Shown one piece after another: positions 16,308-24,619 of a stretch of 64,000 nucleotides of DNA (the first letter of the stretch is position 1; every line of letters starts with the position of its first letter). This DNA is from Nocardioides caldifontis (GTDB lineage: Bacteria; Actinomycetota; Actinomycetes; Propionibacteriales; Nocardioidaceae). The notes below the pieces were generated by a model. That model was given only the letters and a program-made list of their open reading frames with translations, was not told where the DNA came from and did no database searches. The stretch is from NCBI RefSeq assembly GCF_008087345.1, contig NZ_VHIB01000012.1:88457-152456 (forward strand), written 5' to 3'. A program made the translations under genes and the position numbers.

Positions 16308-17098
16308 CCACCCTCGGCGTGATCGGCGGCAGCGGCTTCTACACCTTCCTCGACGACGTCGAGGAGCTCGCCGTCGAGACCCCCTACGGACGGCCCTCCG
16401 CGCCGGTCGTGGTCGGCGCCGTCGGGGACCGCCGGGTGGCCTTCCTGCCGCGCCACGGGCCCGGCCACGCCTACCCTCCGCACCTGATCAACTACCGGGC
16501 CAACCTCTGGGCGCTCGGCGCCGTCGGGGTGCGCCAGGTCGTGGCGCCGTGCGCGGTCGGCGGGCTGAGGTCCGAGCTCGGCCCGGGGACGCTGGTCGTG
16601 CCGGACCAGCTCGTCGACCGGACCTCGGGGCGGGTGCAGAGCTACGTCGAGCGCGGAGCCGTGCACGCCACCTTCGCCGACCCCTACTGCCCCCGGCTCC
16701 GCGAGACGCTGCTGCGTTCCTCGGGAGCGGTGGACGGCGGCACGATGGTGGTCGTCGAGGGGCCGCGGTTCTCCACCCGCGCCGAGTCCCGGTGGTACGC
16801 CGCCCAGGGCTGGGACCTCGTCAACATGACCGGCCACCCCGAGGCCGTCCTCGCCCGGGAGCTCGGGATCTGCTACGCCACGCTGGCGCTGGTGACCGAC
16901 CTCGACGCGGGGGTGGACGCGACCGAGTCGGTGGACCAGCAGACGGTGTTCGCGCTCTTCGAGAAGAACCTCGAGCGGCTCAAAGCGATCCTCGTCGACG
17001 TGGTGGCGACCGCCGACGAGCCAGGCGGCTGCGGCTGCCACGACTGGCAGCAGGGGCTGGCCCTGCCGTTCCTGCCGCCACCGGTGGCGTCACCGTGA
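16304..17098 (+). CDS. S-methyl-5'-thioadenosine phosphorylase / purine nucleoside phosphorylase family
   Basis: A 264-residue cytosolic phosphorylase of the MTAP/PNP family. These enzymes cleave methylthioadenosine or purine nucleosides with phosphate to release the base. LGVIGGSGFY at residues 4-13, LPRHGPGHAYPPHLINYRAN (phosphate and ribose region), and VNMTGHPEAVLARELGICYA are classical. The M-T-G-H-P-E variant of the MTAP motif 'MTxxPE' leaves the substrate uncertain. The last 30 residues contain GGCGCHDW. The pairing with radical-SAM methylthiotransferases elsewhere in the window is suggestive but not evidence of function. It ends 230 bases before recA. Confidence 0.87.
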   Translation: MTTLGVIGGSGFYTFLDDVEELAVETPYGRPSAPVVVGAVGDRRVAFLPRHGPGHAYPPHLINYRANLWALGAVGVRQVVAPCAVGGLRSELGPGTLVVPDQLVDRTSGRVQSYVERGAVHATFADPYCPRLRETLLRSSGAVDGGTMVVVEGPRFSTRAESRWYAAQGWDLVNMTGHPEAVLARELGICYATLALVTDLDAGVDATESVDQQTVFALFEKNLERLKAILVDVVATADEPGGCGCHDWQQGLALPFLPPPVASP

Positions 17099-17138
17099 GA
17101 GTGCCCCTGACCGGCTGGGTCACCCGGCCGGATGCGAG

Positions 17139-17159
17139 CCGCCCCGCGTGTCGGGGCGG
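17139..17159 (+). terminator. GC-rich stem-loop after the phosphorylase gene
   Basis: CCGCCCCG (17139-17146) pairs perfectly with CGGGGCGG (17152-17159) across a 5-base loop. It starts 41 bases after the stop and ends one base before the recA SOS box. There is no U-tract, which is common for actinobacterial terminators. Confidence 0.5.
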
Positions 17160-17160
17160 G

Positions 17161-17176
17161 TCGAACAGGTGTTCGG
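17161..17176 (+). promoter_or_regulatory. SOS box (LexA operator) of recA
   Basis: TCGAACAGGTGTTCGG matches the actinobacterial LexA site TCGAAC-N4-GTTCGA at 11 of the 12 defined positions. It lies 153 bases before the recA start, in the long recA leader region. Confidence 0.85.
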
Positions 17177-17328
17177 GCTAAGGTTCCCTGTGTGTCCACC
17201 GCCCGGCAACCCCGGCGGTTCTCCCCAGGCCGACGGTCTTCACGGAAACTGTCGGTGGGGGTTCCTAGGGTCGGCGGAGCAGGGGTCGACACGGGCCCAG
17301 AGGCGACGAGAAGGACGGGACAGCACCC

Positions 17329-18369
17329 ATGGCAGGTGGAGATCGTGACAAGGCGCTCGACGTAGCGCTGGCCAGCATCGAGAAGCAGTTCGGCAAGGGC
17401 TCCGTCATGCGGCTGGGGGAGGAGACCCGGGCGCCGCTGTCGGTCATCCCGACCGGCGCGATCGCCCTCGACGTCGCGCTGGGGGTCGGCGGGCTGCCCC
17501 GCGGCCGGGTCGTCGAGATCTACGGTCCCGAGTCCTCCGGAAAGACGACGGTCGCGCTCCACGCGGTCGCCAACGCGCAGGCCGCCGGCGGGATCGTGGC
17601 GTTCATCGACGCCGAGCACGCGCTCGACCCGGAGTACGCCAAGGCCCTCGGCGTCGACACCGACGCGCTCCTGGTCTCCCAGCCCGACTCCGGTGAGCAG
17701 GCGCTCGAGATCGCGGACATGCTGATCCGCTCCGGCGCGCTCGACCTGATCGTCATCGACTCCGTGGCCGCCCTCGTGCCGCGTGCGGAGATCGAGGGCG
17801 AGATGGGCGACAGCCACGTCGGGCTCCAGGCGCGGCTGATGAGCCAGGCGCTGCGGAAGATGACCGGTGCGCTGAACAACTCCGGCACGACCGCGATCTT
17901 CATCAACCAGCTGCGCGAGAAGATCGGCGTGATGTTCGGCAGCCCGGAGACCACCACCGGTGGTCGGGCGCTGAAGTTCTACGCCTCGGTCCGGCTCGAC
18001 GTCCGGCGCATCGAGACGCTCAAGGACGGCCAGGAGATGGTCGGCAACCGCACCCGGTGCAAGGTCGTGAAGAACAAGGTCGCCCCGCCGTTCAAGCAGG
18101 CGGAGTTCGACATCATGTACGGCCAGGGCATCAGCCGCGAGGGCGGGCTCATCGACGTCGGTGTCGAGGCAGGGCTGATCCGCAAGGCCGGCGCCTGGTA
18201 CACCTACGACGGCGACCAGCTGGGCCAGGGCAAGGAGAACGCCCGCGCGTTCCTCCGCGACAACCCGGACCTGGCCGACGAGCTCGAGAAGAAGATCCTC
18301 GAGAAGCTCGGGGTCGGTCCCCAGCTGACCGACGAGGTGCCGCAGGAGCCCGTCAACGTCCAGTTCTGA
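17329..18369 (+). CDS. recA: Recombinase RecA
   Basis: RecA forms the ATP-dependent filament for homologous recombination and triggers LexA self-cleavage. The 346-residue product has the usual length and no intein. Walker [10 protein letters not shown] is at 66-74. Walker [13 protein letters not shown], the loop [13 protein letters not shown] and [12 protein letters not shown] all match. The C-terminal tail (about 325-346) is acidic and ends NVQF. ATG 17329 is preceded by AAGGACGGGACAGCACCC, with an acceptable ribosome-binding site. Expression is expected to be under LexA through the box at 17161. recX follows 16 bases downstream. Confidence 0.98.
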   Translation: MAGGDRDKALDVALASIEKQFGKGSVMRLGEETRAPLSVIPTGAIALDVALGVGGLPRGRVVEIYGPESSGKTTVALHAVANAQAAGGIVAFIDAEHALDPEYAKALGVDTDALLVSQPDSGEQALEIADMLIRSGALDLIVIDSVAALVPRAEIEGEMGDSHVGLQARLMSQALRKMTGALNNSGTTAIFINQLREKIGVMFGSPETTTGGRALKFYASVRLDVRRIETLKDGQEMVGNRTRCKVVKNKVAPPFKQAEFDIMYGQGISREGGLIDVGVEAGLIRKAGAWYTYDGDQLGQGKENARAFLRDNPDLADELEKKILEKLGVGPQLTDEVPQEPVNVQF

Positions 18370-18385
18370 GGTGGGCGGTCACCCG

Positions 18386-18934
18386 ATGACCTTCCCACGC
18401 CCCGCGCCACCGCCCCCGGACGACGAGGAGGCCCTCGGCCCCCCGGAGGACCACGAGGCGGTGGCGCGGAAGATCCTGCTCGACCAGCTGACCGGGCAGG
18501 CGCGGAGCCGTGCCGAGCTGGCGACGAAGCTCGCCCGCAAGAAGGTCCCGTCCGACATCGCCGAGCGGCTCCTCGACCGGTTCGAGGAGGTCGGGCTGAT
18601 CGACGACGAGGCGTTCGCCCGGGAGTGGGTCCAGAGCCGCCAGGCCGGCCGCGGGCTCGCGCGTCGGGCGCTCAAGGTCGAGCTGCGGCGCAAGGGGGTC
18701 GACCCGCAGGTGGTCGACGACGTCGTCGAAGAGGTCGACCCGGACGACGAGCTCGAGGCGGCCCGCCGGCTGGTGCGCCGCAAGCTGCCGTCGCTGCAGC
18801 GCCACGACGAGGTGACCGTGGTCCGCCGGCTGACCGGGATGCTCGGCCGCAAGGGGTACTCCTCCGGGGTCGCGTTCCGCGTCGTCCGGGAGGAGATCGC
18901 CGGCGCCGCGGAGCTGCTCGACGCCGCCGAGTGA
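18386..18934 (+). CDS. recX: Regulatory protein RecX
   Basis: RecX binds and caps RecA filaments. The 182-residue product has an acidic proline-rich start, then the three-helix repeats typical of RecX: RSRAELATKLARKKVP, LIDDEAFAREWVQSRQAGRG, LRRKGVDPQVVDD and MLGRKGYSSGVAFRVVREE. ATG 18386 is chosen over the in-frame GTG at 18371 because GAGGTGGG lies about 10 bases before it. It is in one transcript with recA. A perfect hairpin ends the unit at 19019-19040. Confidence 0.93.
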   Translation: MTFPRPAPPPPDDEEALGPPEDHEAVARKILLDQLTGQARSRAELATKLARKKVPSDIAERLLDRFEEVGLIDDEAFAREWVQSRQAGRGLARRALKVELRRKGVDPQVVDDVVEEVDPDDELEAARRLVRRKLPSLQRHDEVTVVRRLTGMLGRKGYSSGVAFRVVREEIAGAAELLDAAE

Positions 18935-19018
18935 CTCGAGCCCGTCACACGGCTGGGGGTCGCGGGGCGACCTTGATCACCGTCGTCGTCGCGCCTACTG
19001 TCGAAAGCGAAGCACCCC

Positions 19019-19040
19019 CGGCCGGCCGCAAGGCCGGCCG
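19019..19040 (+). terminator. Perfect hairpin with GCAA tetraloop after recX
   Basis: CGGCCGGCC (19019-19027) and GGCCGGCCG (19032-19040) form nine perfect base pairs closed by a GCAA loop, a GNRA tetraloop. It stands 85 bases after the recX stop and has no U-tract. It probably ends the recA-recX message. Confidence 0.6.
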
Positions 19041-19195
19041 ACTGAACTCGACATGAACTCTCCGGGGCGGCGTGCCGCACCGGAGACCGCGCGAACAACA
19101 GCTCGACCTGCGTCGACGACACCCGGGTGTCGCCGGTGCCGGCGTGCGCCGGTCCGCAGGAGGAGCCGTAGAGGCGCCTGACCGCAGGAGCCGCC

Positions 19196-20653
19196 ATGCC
19201 CGTCACCGACCCGACAGCGTCACCTGACCAGGCTGCCCGGCTTGCGGTCCCGGCCGCGACCGGCGTCGACCTGACCGTCGTCGTGGTCGGTCTCGTCGTC
19301 CTGCTGCCGCTGCTCTGCCTCGGCGTCCTGCTGCTCTCGCGCCACCTCGCCACCCGGCGTGAGGAGGAGCTCCACCGCGACCTGCAGGAGCAGCGGCTCG
19401 ACATCGAGCGGCGCGAGCACCGGCTCGCCGAGCGCGAGGCCCGGCTCGACGCCGAGGTCGCTGCGCTCGGGGAGCGGCTCCGCGTGGTGGAGGGCGCCGA
19501 GGAGGAGCGGCGCCGGCTCCTCGAGCACACCGCGCTGCTCACCGCCGAGGAGGCGCGCGCGGAGCTGATGGCCTCCATCGAGCACGAGGCCCGGCTCCAG
19601 GCCGCCCTGACCGCCCGGGAGATCGAGAAGGCGGCCACCGAGGAGGCGGAGACCAAGGCCCGCCGGATCATCACCGGCGTGGTCCAGCGGCTCGCCTCCG
19701 AGCAGACCGTCGAGTCCTCGGTCTCGGTCGTCCAGCTCCCGAGCGACGACATGAAGGGGCGGATCATCGGCCGCGAGGGGCGCAACATCCGCGCCTTCGA
19801 GCAGATCACCGGCGTCAACGTCGTCATCGACGACACCCCGGGCGCGGTCGTGCTCAGCTGCTTCGACCCGGTGCGCCGCGAGGTCGGGCGGGTCACCCTC
19901 GAGGCGCTGGTCGCCGACGGTCGGATCCACCCGAGCCGGATCGAGGAGGTGCACCGCCGCGCCGAGGACCAGGTCGAGGAGCTCTGTCGGCGGGCCGGCG
20001 AGGACGCCTGCCTCGAGATGGGGATCAGCGACCTCCACCCCGAGCTGGTGCTCACGATGGGACGGCTCAACTACCGCACGTCGTACGGGCAGAACGTGCT
20101 CCGCCACCTCGTCGAGTCCGGCCACATCGCCGGGATGCTCGCCTCGGAGCTCGGGCTCGACCGCACCCTGTGCGTGCGCGCCGCGTTCCTCCACGACATC
20201 GGCAAGGCGTTGACCCACGAGGCGGAGGGCTCGCACGCGATCGTCGGCGCCGAGCTGGCCCGGAAGCACGGTGAGTCCGAGGACGTCGCGCACGCCATCG
20301 AGGCCCACCACAACGAGGTGGAGCCGCGCACCGTCGAGGCGGTGCTGACCCAGGCGGCCGACGCGATCAGCGGGGCCCGTCCGGGCGCGAGGCGCGAGGC
20401 GCTCGACGCCTACCTCCACCGGCTGCACCGGCTCGAGGAGATCGCGATGGCCAAGCCCGGCGTGGAGAAGGTGTTCGCGATGCAGGCCGGCCGCGACGTC
20501 CGGGTGATGGTGAAGCCGGAAGAGGTCGACGACCTCGGCGCCCAGATGCTCGCCCGCGACATCGCCAAGGAGGTCGAGGCCGAGCTGACCTACCCCGGGC
20601 AGATCAAGGTGACCGTCGTGCGCGAGAGCCGGGCGACCGAGGTGGCGCGCTGA
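19196..20653 (+). CDS. rny: Ribonuclease Y
   Basis: RNase Y is a membrane-anchored endoribonuclease that starts mRNA decay. The 485-residue product has one N-terminal membrane segment at about 25-46. A long charged coiled coil (about 50-150) with repeated RREHRLAEREARLDAE-type units follows. A KH domain contains MKGRIIGREGRNIRAFEQ. The HD domain has its metal ligands H333-D334 in FLHDIGKALTHE and a later AHHNEVE. Start ATG 19196 follows CGCAGGAG at about 8 bases. It is slightly shorter than the roughly 520 residues of Firmicutes because the coiled coil is short. In actinobacteria rny often lies beside recX. Confidence 0.93.
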   Translation: MPVTDPTASPDQAARLAVPAATGVDLTVVVVGLVVLLPLLCLGVLLLSRHLATRREEELHRDLQEQRLDIERREHRLAEREARLDAEVAALGERLRVVEGAEEERRRLLEHTALLTAEEARAELMASIEHEARLQAALTAREIEKAATEEAETKARRIITGVVQRLASEQTVESSVSVVQLPSDDMKGRIIGREGRNIRAFEQITGVNVVIDDTPGAVVLSCFDPVRREVGRVTLEALVADGRIHPSRIEEVHRRAEDQVEELCRRAGEDACLEMGISDLHPELVLTMGRLNYRTSYGQNVLRHLVESGHIAGMLASELGLDRTLCVRAAFLHDIGKALTHEAEGSHAIVGAELARKHGESEDVAHAIEAHHNEVEPRTVEAVLTQAADAISGARPGARREALDAYLHRLHRLEEIAMAKPGVEKVFAMQAGRDVRVMVKPEEVDDLGAQMLARDIAKEVEAELTYPGQIKVTVVRESRATEVAR

Positions 20654-20694
20654 GCGGTGACCGCATGGGGGGTTGCGCAGACGTTACCGGCGAG

Positions 20695-20700
20695 TAGCAT
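20695..20700 (+). promoter_or_regulatory. -10 hexamer TAGCAT for the hotdog-fold gene
   Basis: TAGCAT fits TANNNT and ends exactly 6 bases before ATG 20707, the leaderless spacing seen repeatedly in this window. Confidence 0.55.
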
Positions 20701-20706
20701 CAGCGC

Positions 20707-21192
20707 ATGCCCCGCGTCCTCGACCTCTGGAACCGCACCTCCGCCCTCCCGCAGGGAAGGCGGGTCTTCTCGCTCGCCTTCGCGCGCAAGGCGCCCTACT
20801 TCGGATCGGTCCGGCCGACCTTCATCGAGCTCCGGCCCAACTACGCCGAGCTGGAGATCAAGAAGCGGCGCAGCGTCCAGAACCACATCGGCACCCTGCA
20901 TGCGATCGCCCTGTGCAACGGGCTCGAGGCGGCGATGGGCGCCCTGGCCGAGGTGACGATCCCGTCAAACAAGCGGTGGATCCCCAAGGGGATGGAGGTC
21001 AGCTACACCGCCAAGGCCGACAGCGACGTGCGGTGCATCGCCGAGACCGACCCCGAGCAGTGGGAGAGCGACGACCCTGACCTGCACGTGCGGGTCAAGG
21101 GGGTCCGCAAGGACGGCACCGTGGTCATCGAGGGCACCATCCGGCTCTGGGTGACCGAGAAGCCCGCAAAGGCGGCGCAGCCGGCCGGCTGA
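20707..21192 (+). CDS. DUF4442 hotdog-fold protein (thioesterase-like)
   Basis: A 161-residue protein of the DUF4442 family, predicted to have the hotdog fold of acyl-CoA thioesterases. Visible features are FARKAPYFGSVRPTFIELRP, the hotdog helix NHIGTLHAIALCNGLEAAMG, and beta strands around ARDGTVVIEG-like VRKDGTVVIEG. No activity has been established for close relatives as far as I know. It is convergent with gluD: only 3 bases separate the stop codons. A leaderless -10 hexamer precedes it. Confidence 0.82.
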   Translation: MPRVLDLWNRTSALPQGRRVFSLAFARKAPYFGSVRPTFIELRPNYAELEIKKRRSVQNHIGTLHAIALCNGLEAAMGALAEVTIPSNKRWIPKGMEVSYTAKADSDVRCIAETDPEQWESDDPDLHVRVKGVRKDGTVVIEGTIRLWVTEKPAKAAQPAG

Positions 21193-21195
21193 CGG

Positions 21196-22083
21196 TCAGG
21201 CCCCGGCGGTCACCTCGGCCTCGGCCGCCTCGGGCCGGAAGCCGCTGCGGCTGACCCGCCGCTCGGTCCACACCGCGAGCCGGCTGAGTGCGTAGTTGAT
21301 GACGATGAACATCAGTCCGACCACGGTGAGCACCTGGATCGGGTTGTCGAGGTTCTGGGCGATCAGGTTCGCGCGGCGCAGCGTCTCGAGGTAGAGCCCG
21401 AGCACCGCGGCGAGCGAGGTGTCCTTCAGCACCACGACCAGCTGGCTGATCAGCGCCGGGAGCATCGTGCGGAACGCCTGGGGCAGCAGGACGGTGCTCA
21501 TCACCTGTCCCTCGGTCATCCCGACGGCGCGGGCGGCCTCGCCCTGGCCCCGCGGGAGCGACAGCACGCCGGCGCGGATGATCTCGGCGATGATCACCGA
21601 GTTGTAGAGCGTCAGGCCGATGACGAGGTACCAGAGCCCGTCCTCACCAGGCAGCGGCCCGACGTTGATCGGCGTCTCGGGGAGCACCTGCCACACGAAG
21701 AAGATCGTGATCACCACCGGCAGGCCGCGGAGCAGCTCGATGACGCCGACGACCGGCATCCGCGACCACCGGCCGAGCCGGAGCCGCAGGGTGCCGAGCA
21801 GGGTCCCGACCACGAGCGAGAGCACGATCGCCAGGACGGCGGAGATCAGCGTCGCCTGGAGCCCCCTGCCGAGCAGTCGCCACACGTCGCGGAACGACTC
21901 GTTGCCGGGGTCGATGAGCGGACCCCACAGCTCCATGTCGAACTGGCCCTCCTGGGCGAGCTTGCGCACGGCGAGCCCGATCACTCCCAGCAGGAGCAGC
22001 CCGGCCACGACGGTGCCGACCAGGGCGCGGCGGCGGGCGCGGGGTCCCGGCTCGTCGTACAGCACGTTCTCGGGACGGCTCAT
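21196..22083 (-). CDS. gluD: Glutamate-type amino acid ABC transporter permease (GluD)
   Basis: Second permease of a polar amino acid importer, 295 residues. The N-terminal 35 residues are cytoplasmic (MSRPENVLYDEPGPRARRR), longer than in the partner subunit. About five membrane helices follow. The EAA loop region reads GQGEAARAVGMTEGQVMSTV, and VLPQAFRTMLPALISQLVVV is the permease motif that contacts the ATPase. ATG 22083 overlaps the gluC stop (ATGA). It is the last gene of the gluABCD order known from Corynebacterium and Streptomyces. Confidence 0.88.
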   Translation of the reverse strand: MSRPENVLYDEPGPRARRRALVGTVVAGLLLLGVIGLAVRKLAQEGQFDMELWGPLIDPGNESFRDVWRLLGRGLQATLISAVLAIVLSLVVGTLLGTLRLRLGRWSRMPVVGVIELLRGLPVVITIFFVWQVLPETPINVGPLPGEDGLWYLVIGLTLYNSVIIAEIIRAGVLSLPRGQGEAARAVGMTEGQVMSTVLLPQAFRTMLPALISQLVVVLKDTSLAAVLGLYLETLRRANLIAQNLDNPIQVLTVVGLMFIVINYALSRLAVWTERRVSRSGFRPEAAEAEVTAGA

Positions 22084-22730
22084 CGGACGATCGCCACCTT
22101 CCGCTCGAGCAGCGCGAGGATCGCCCCGGCAGGCAGCGTGATCAGCAGGTAGAAGACGGCCACCCCGGTGAGCACCGGCAGCGCGTCGTATCCCTGGGCG
22201 TTGGCGAGCCCCTTGCCGACGCTGAACAGGTCCTGGCCGACACCGAACGCGCCGACCACGGCGGCGTTCTTGAACATCGCGATCAGCACGCTGCCCAGCG
22301 GCGGGATCGAGGTGCGGAACGCCTGCGGGAGCACCACCTGGCCCAGCGACTGGGTGAAGGTGAGCCCGATCGCCCGGGCCGCCTCCGCCTGGCCGGCGGA
22401 CACGGCATTGATGCCGGAGCGGAGCGCCTCGCAGACGAACGGCGAGGTGTAGACGATCAGGGCGGAGACGCCGAAGACGTAGTAGCTGCGGTTGATGCCG
22501 AGCTCGGGGAAGCCGAAGGCGAAGAAGAACAGCACCACCGTGAGCGGGCAGTTGCGGATCACCGTCACCCACGCGGTGCCGAACCACCGCAGCGACGGGA
22601 TCGGCGAGACCCGGAACGCCGCGATGAGCGTGCCGAGGGCGAGCGAGCCGACCAGCCCCCACAGGCAGATGCCGAGGGAGCGGAGGAACCCGGACCAGTA
22701 CAGGTCCAGGTTGTCGAGCACCGGGTCCAC
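22080..22730 (-). CDS. gluC: Glutamate-type amino acid ABC transporter permease (GluC)
   Basis: First permease of the importer, 216 residues, with about five membrane segments beginning near residue 12. The ATPase-coupling loop is AGQAEAARAIGLTFTQSLGQ, with VVLPQAFRTSIPPLGSVLIA after it. It overlaps gluD by 4 bases, so equal synthesis of the two permeases is likely. A 12-bp perfect hairpin in the 65-base gap separates it from gluB. Confidence 0.88.
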   Translation of the reverse strand: MDPVLDNLDLYWSGFLRSLGICLWGLVGSLALGTLIAAFRVSPIPSLRWFGTAWVTVIRNCPLTVVLFFFAFGFPELGINRSYYVFGVSALIVYTSPFVCEALRSGINAVSAGQAEAARAIGLTFTQSLGQVVLPQAFRTSIPPLGSVLIAMFKNAAVVGAFGVGQDLFSVGKGLANAQGYDALPVLTGVAVFYLLITLPAGAILALLERKVAIVR

Positions 22731-22753
22731 GCCACTCCCTTCGTCAGGTGGTG

Positions 22754-22784
22754 CGGCCGGCCCGCCGTGGCTGCGGGCCGGCCG
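22754..22784 (-). terminator. Intercistronic 12-bp perfect stem-loop between gluB and gluC
   Basis: CGGCCGGCCCGC (22754-22765) and GCGGGCCGGCCG (22773-22784) pair perfectly over 12 bases with a 7-base loop. It follows the gluB stop by 11 bases and precedes gluC by 23 bases. Such elements in binding-protein operons usually protect or partly terminate the upstream message so that the binding protein is made in excess (inference). Confidence 0.7.
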
Positions 22785-22795
22785 TCACGGAACGG

Positions 22796-23680
22796 TCAGG
22801 TGCAGGGGTCGGGCTCGGGGAGCTCCGGCCGCTCGGTGCCCTCGATCTGGCCCGCGGTGCTGTCCCACGCCTCGAGGTAGGCGTCCTCGTTCTCCTGCAG
22901 CGTCTGGTTGATGAACTCGCAGAACTCGACGTCACCCTTCTTGATGCCGATGCCGTAGGGCTCCTCAGTGAACTGCTCGCCCACGAGCTTGAACTCGCCG
23001 TCGGACTCGGAGACGAAGCCGGCCAGGATCACGTTGTCCGTCGTCACGACCTGCACCTGGTTGTCCTCCATCGCGTCCGCGCACTTGTCGTAGACGTCGA
23101 AGAGGACGAGCTGGTCGGCGTTGGCGAGGTACTGCTTGATGTTCTCCGCCGGCGTCGACCCGGTGACGGAGCAGACCTTCTGGTCAGGGTTGGCCTTGAG
23201 GTCGTCCGGCCCGGTGATGGTGTCGTTGTCGGACTGGACCATCAGCATCTGGCCGGCGTTGTAGTAGGGCCCGGCGAAGCTGATCCGCTGCTTCCGCTCG
23301 TCGTTGATCGTGTAGGTCGCGACGACGAAGTCGACGGTGCCGTCCTCGATCAGCTGCTCGCGGAGCTCGGAGGGGCTCTCCTCCCAGTCGATGTCGTCCT
23401 CGGCGATGCCGAGCGCGCCGGCGATGATCTTGGCGACCTCGACGTCGAACCCTTCCGGCTCGTCACCGAGCCCCAGCAGCCCGAAGCCGGGCTGGTCGAA
23501 CTTCGTACCGATGGTCACGGTGCCGGCCTCGGCCAGCTCCGCCATCGTGGTGCCCGACTCGAACTCAGGGTTCTCCTCGACGGTGGCCGGAGAGTCACCG
23601 CCGTCGTCGTCGCCGCACGCTGCCAGCGAGAGCGCCAGCGTCGCCCCTGCGAGGGCGGCCATCGTTCTCTTCATCCGCAT
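22796..23680 (-). CDS. gluB: Glutamate-type ABC transporter substrate-binding lipoprotein (GluB)
   Basis: A 294-residue extracytoplasmic solute-binding protein of family 3. The signal peptide MRMKRTMAALAG..LSLAAC has a lipobox LAAC with C22 as lipid anchor. An acidic linker follows (CGDDDGGDS). The mature domain contains TVTIGTKFDQPGFGL, PEGFDVEVAKIIAGALGI and VDFVVATYTINDERKQRISF, all typical of glutamate/glutamine binding proteins. Start ATG 23680 has AAAGGAG 7 bases upstream; much longer upstream reading is not conserved. It is encoded between gluA and gluC in the known gluABCD order. Confidence 0.9.
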   Translation of the reverse strand: MRMKRTMAALAGATLALSLAACGDDDGGDSPATVEENPEFESGTTMAELAEAGTVTIGTKFDQPGFGLLGLGDEPEGFDVEVAKIIAGALGIAEDDIDWEESPSELREQLIEDGTVDFVVATYTINDERKQRISFAGPYYNAGQMLMVQSDNDTITGPDDLKANPDQKVCSVTGSTPAENIKQYLANADQLVLFDVYDKCADAMEDNQVQVVTTDNVILAGFVSESDGEFKLVGEQFTEEPYGIGIKKGDVEFCEFINQTLQENEDAYLEAWDSTAGQIEGTERPELPEPDPCT

Positions 23681-23730
23681 GACTTCTCCTTTGGTTCTCT
23701 CACCGTCCCGAGCGGGTCTCGAGAAGGGCG

Positions 23731-24501
23731 TCAGTGCTTGAGGATCTTGCCGAGGAAGTCCTTGGCCCGGTCCGACTGCGGCCGGGTGAAGAAGGTCTCG
23801 GGGTCGTTCTCCTCGACCACCTGGCCGTCGGCCATGAAGACCACCCGGTTGGCGGCCTCGCGCGCGAACCCCATCTCGTGGGTGACGACGATCATCGTCA
23901 TGCCGCCCTCGGCGAGCTCGACCATCACGTCGAGCACCTCGGCGATCATCTCCGGGTCGAGCGCGGAGGTCGGCTCGTCGAAGAGCATCACCTTCGGCTC
24001 CATCGCCAGCGCCCTCGCGATCGCCACGCGCTGCTGCTGGCCGCCGGAGAGCTGGGCGGGGTACTTCGCCGCCTGGTGCGCGACGCCGACCCGGTCGAGG
24101 AGCTCCTTGGCGCGCCGCTCGGCGTCGGCCTGCTTCTGCTTGCGGACCTTGATCGGGCCGAGCGTGACGTTCTCGAGGATCGTCTTGTGGGCGAACAGGT
24201 TGAAGGACTGGAAGACCATCCCGACCTCGGCCCGCAGCCGCGCGAGCTCCTTGCCCTCCTGGGGGAGCGGCTGGCCGTCGAGGCTGATCGTGCCCTTGTC
24301 GATCGTCTCGAGCCGGTTGATCGCCCGGCACAGCGTCGACTTGCCCGAGCCGGAGGGGCCGATGACGACGACCACCTCTCCCCGGTTCACCGTGAGGTTG
24401 ATGTCGCGGAGCACGTGGAGCTGACCGAACCACTTGTCGACGTGGTCGAGGACCACGAGGGGCTGGCCGATCGCGGCCCGGGTCTCACCGGCGCTGGTCA
24501 T
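23731..24501 (-). CDS. gluA: Glutamate-type ABC transporter ATP-binding protein (GluA)
   Basis: A 256-residue polar amino acid ABC ATPase that energises uptake. Walker A is [20 protein letters not shown], with the CRxINxLE sequence characteristic of this family. [17 protein letters not shown] is the Q-loop region, the signature is [15 protein letters not shown], Walker B is [14 protein letters not shown], and the switch region is [13 protein letters not shown] 24501 gives the family-like N-terminus; TAGGTT ends 8 bases before it and may be its -10 element. gluB follows after 50 bases. Streptomyces also carries gluABCD between recA and miaB, which supports the symbols. Confidence 0.9.
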   Translation of the reverse strand: MTSAGETRAAIGQPLVVLDHVDKWFGQLHVLRDINLTVNRGEVVVVIGPSGSGKSTLCRAINRLETIDKGTISLDGQPLPQEGKELARLRAEVGMVFQSFNLFAHKTILENVTLGPIKVRKQKQADAERRAKELLDRVGVAHQAAKYPAQLSGGQQQRVAIARALAMEPKVMLFDEPTSALDPEMIAEVLDVMVELAEGGMTMIVVTHEMGFAREAANRVVFMADGQVVEENDPETFFTRPQSDRAKDFLGKILKH

Positions 24502-24607
24502 ACCTTCGGAACCTAGTGGGCCAGGCAGGTCGTGCCTATGGTCCCGCAGGCGGTTCGGCGTGCCGTGTCCGAATCGTTGTGAGCGCGGCCTCGGGGCGAC
24601 CGGCCGG

Positions 24608-24613
24608 TAACGT
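24608..24613 (+). promoter_or_regulatory. -10 hexamer TAACGT for the SDR gene
   Basis: TAACGT (TANNNT) ends 6 bases before ATG 24620, compatible with a leaderless message. No Shine-Dalgarno sequence is present. Confidence 0.5.
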
Positions 24614-24619
24614 CTCGCC

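Noticed and set aside
17202..17215. CCCGGCAACCCCGG in the recA leader, resembling the SAM riboswitch GGCAACC block
   Set aside because: No matching pairing elements or the downstream GGTGC segment; isolated similarity only.
22084..22662. N-terminal extension of GluD in the same frame
   Set aside because: Overlaps gluC fully on the same strand in another frame; the ATGA junction at 22080-22083 is the normal start.
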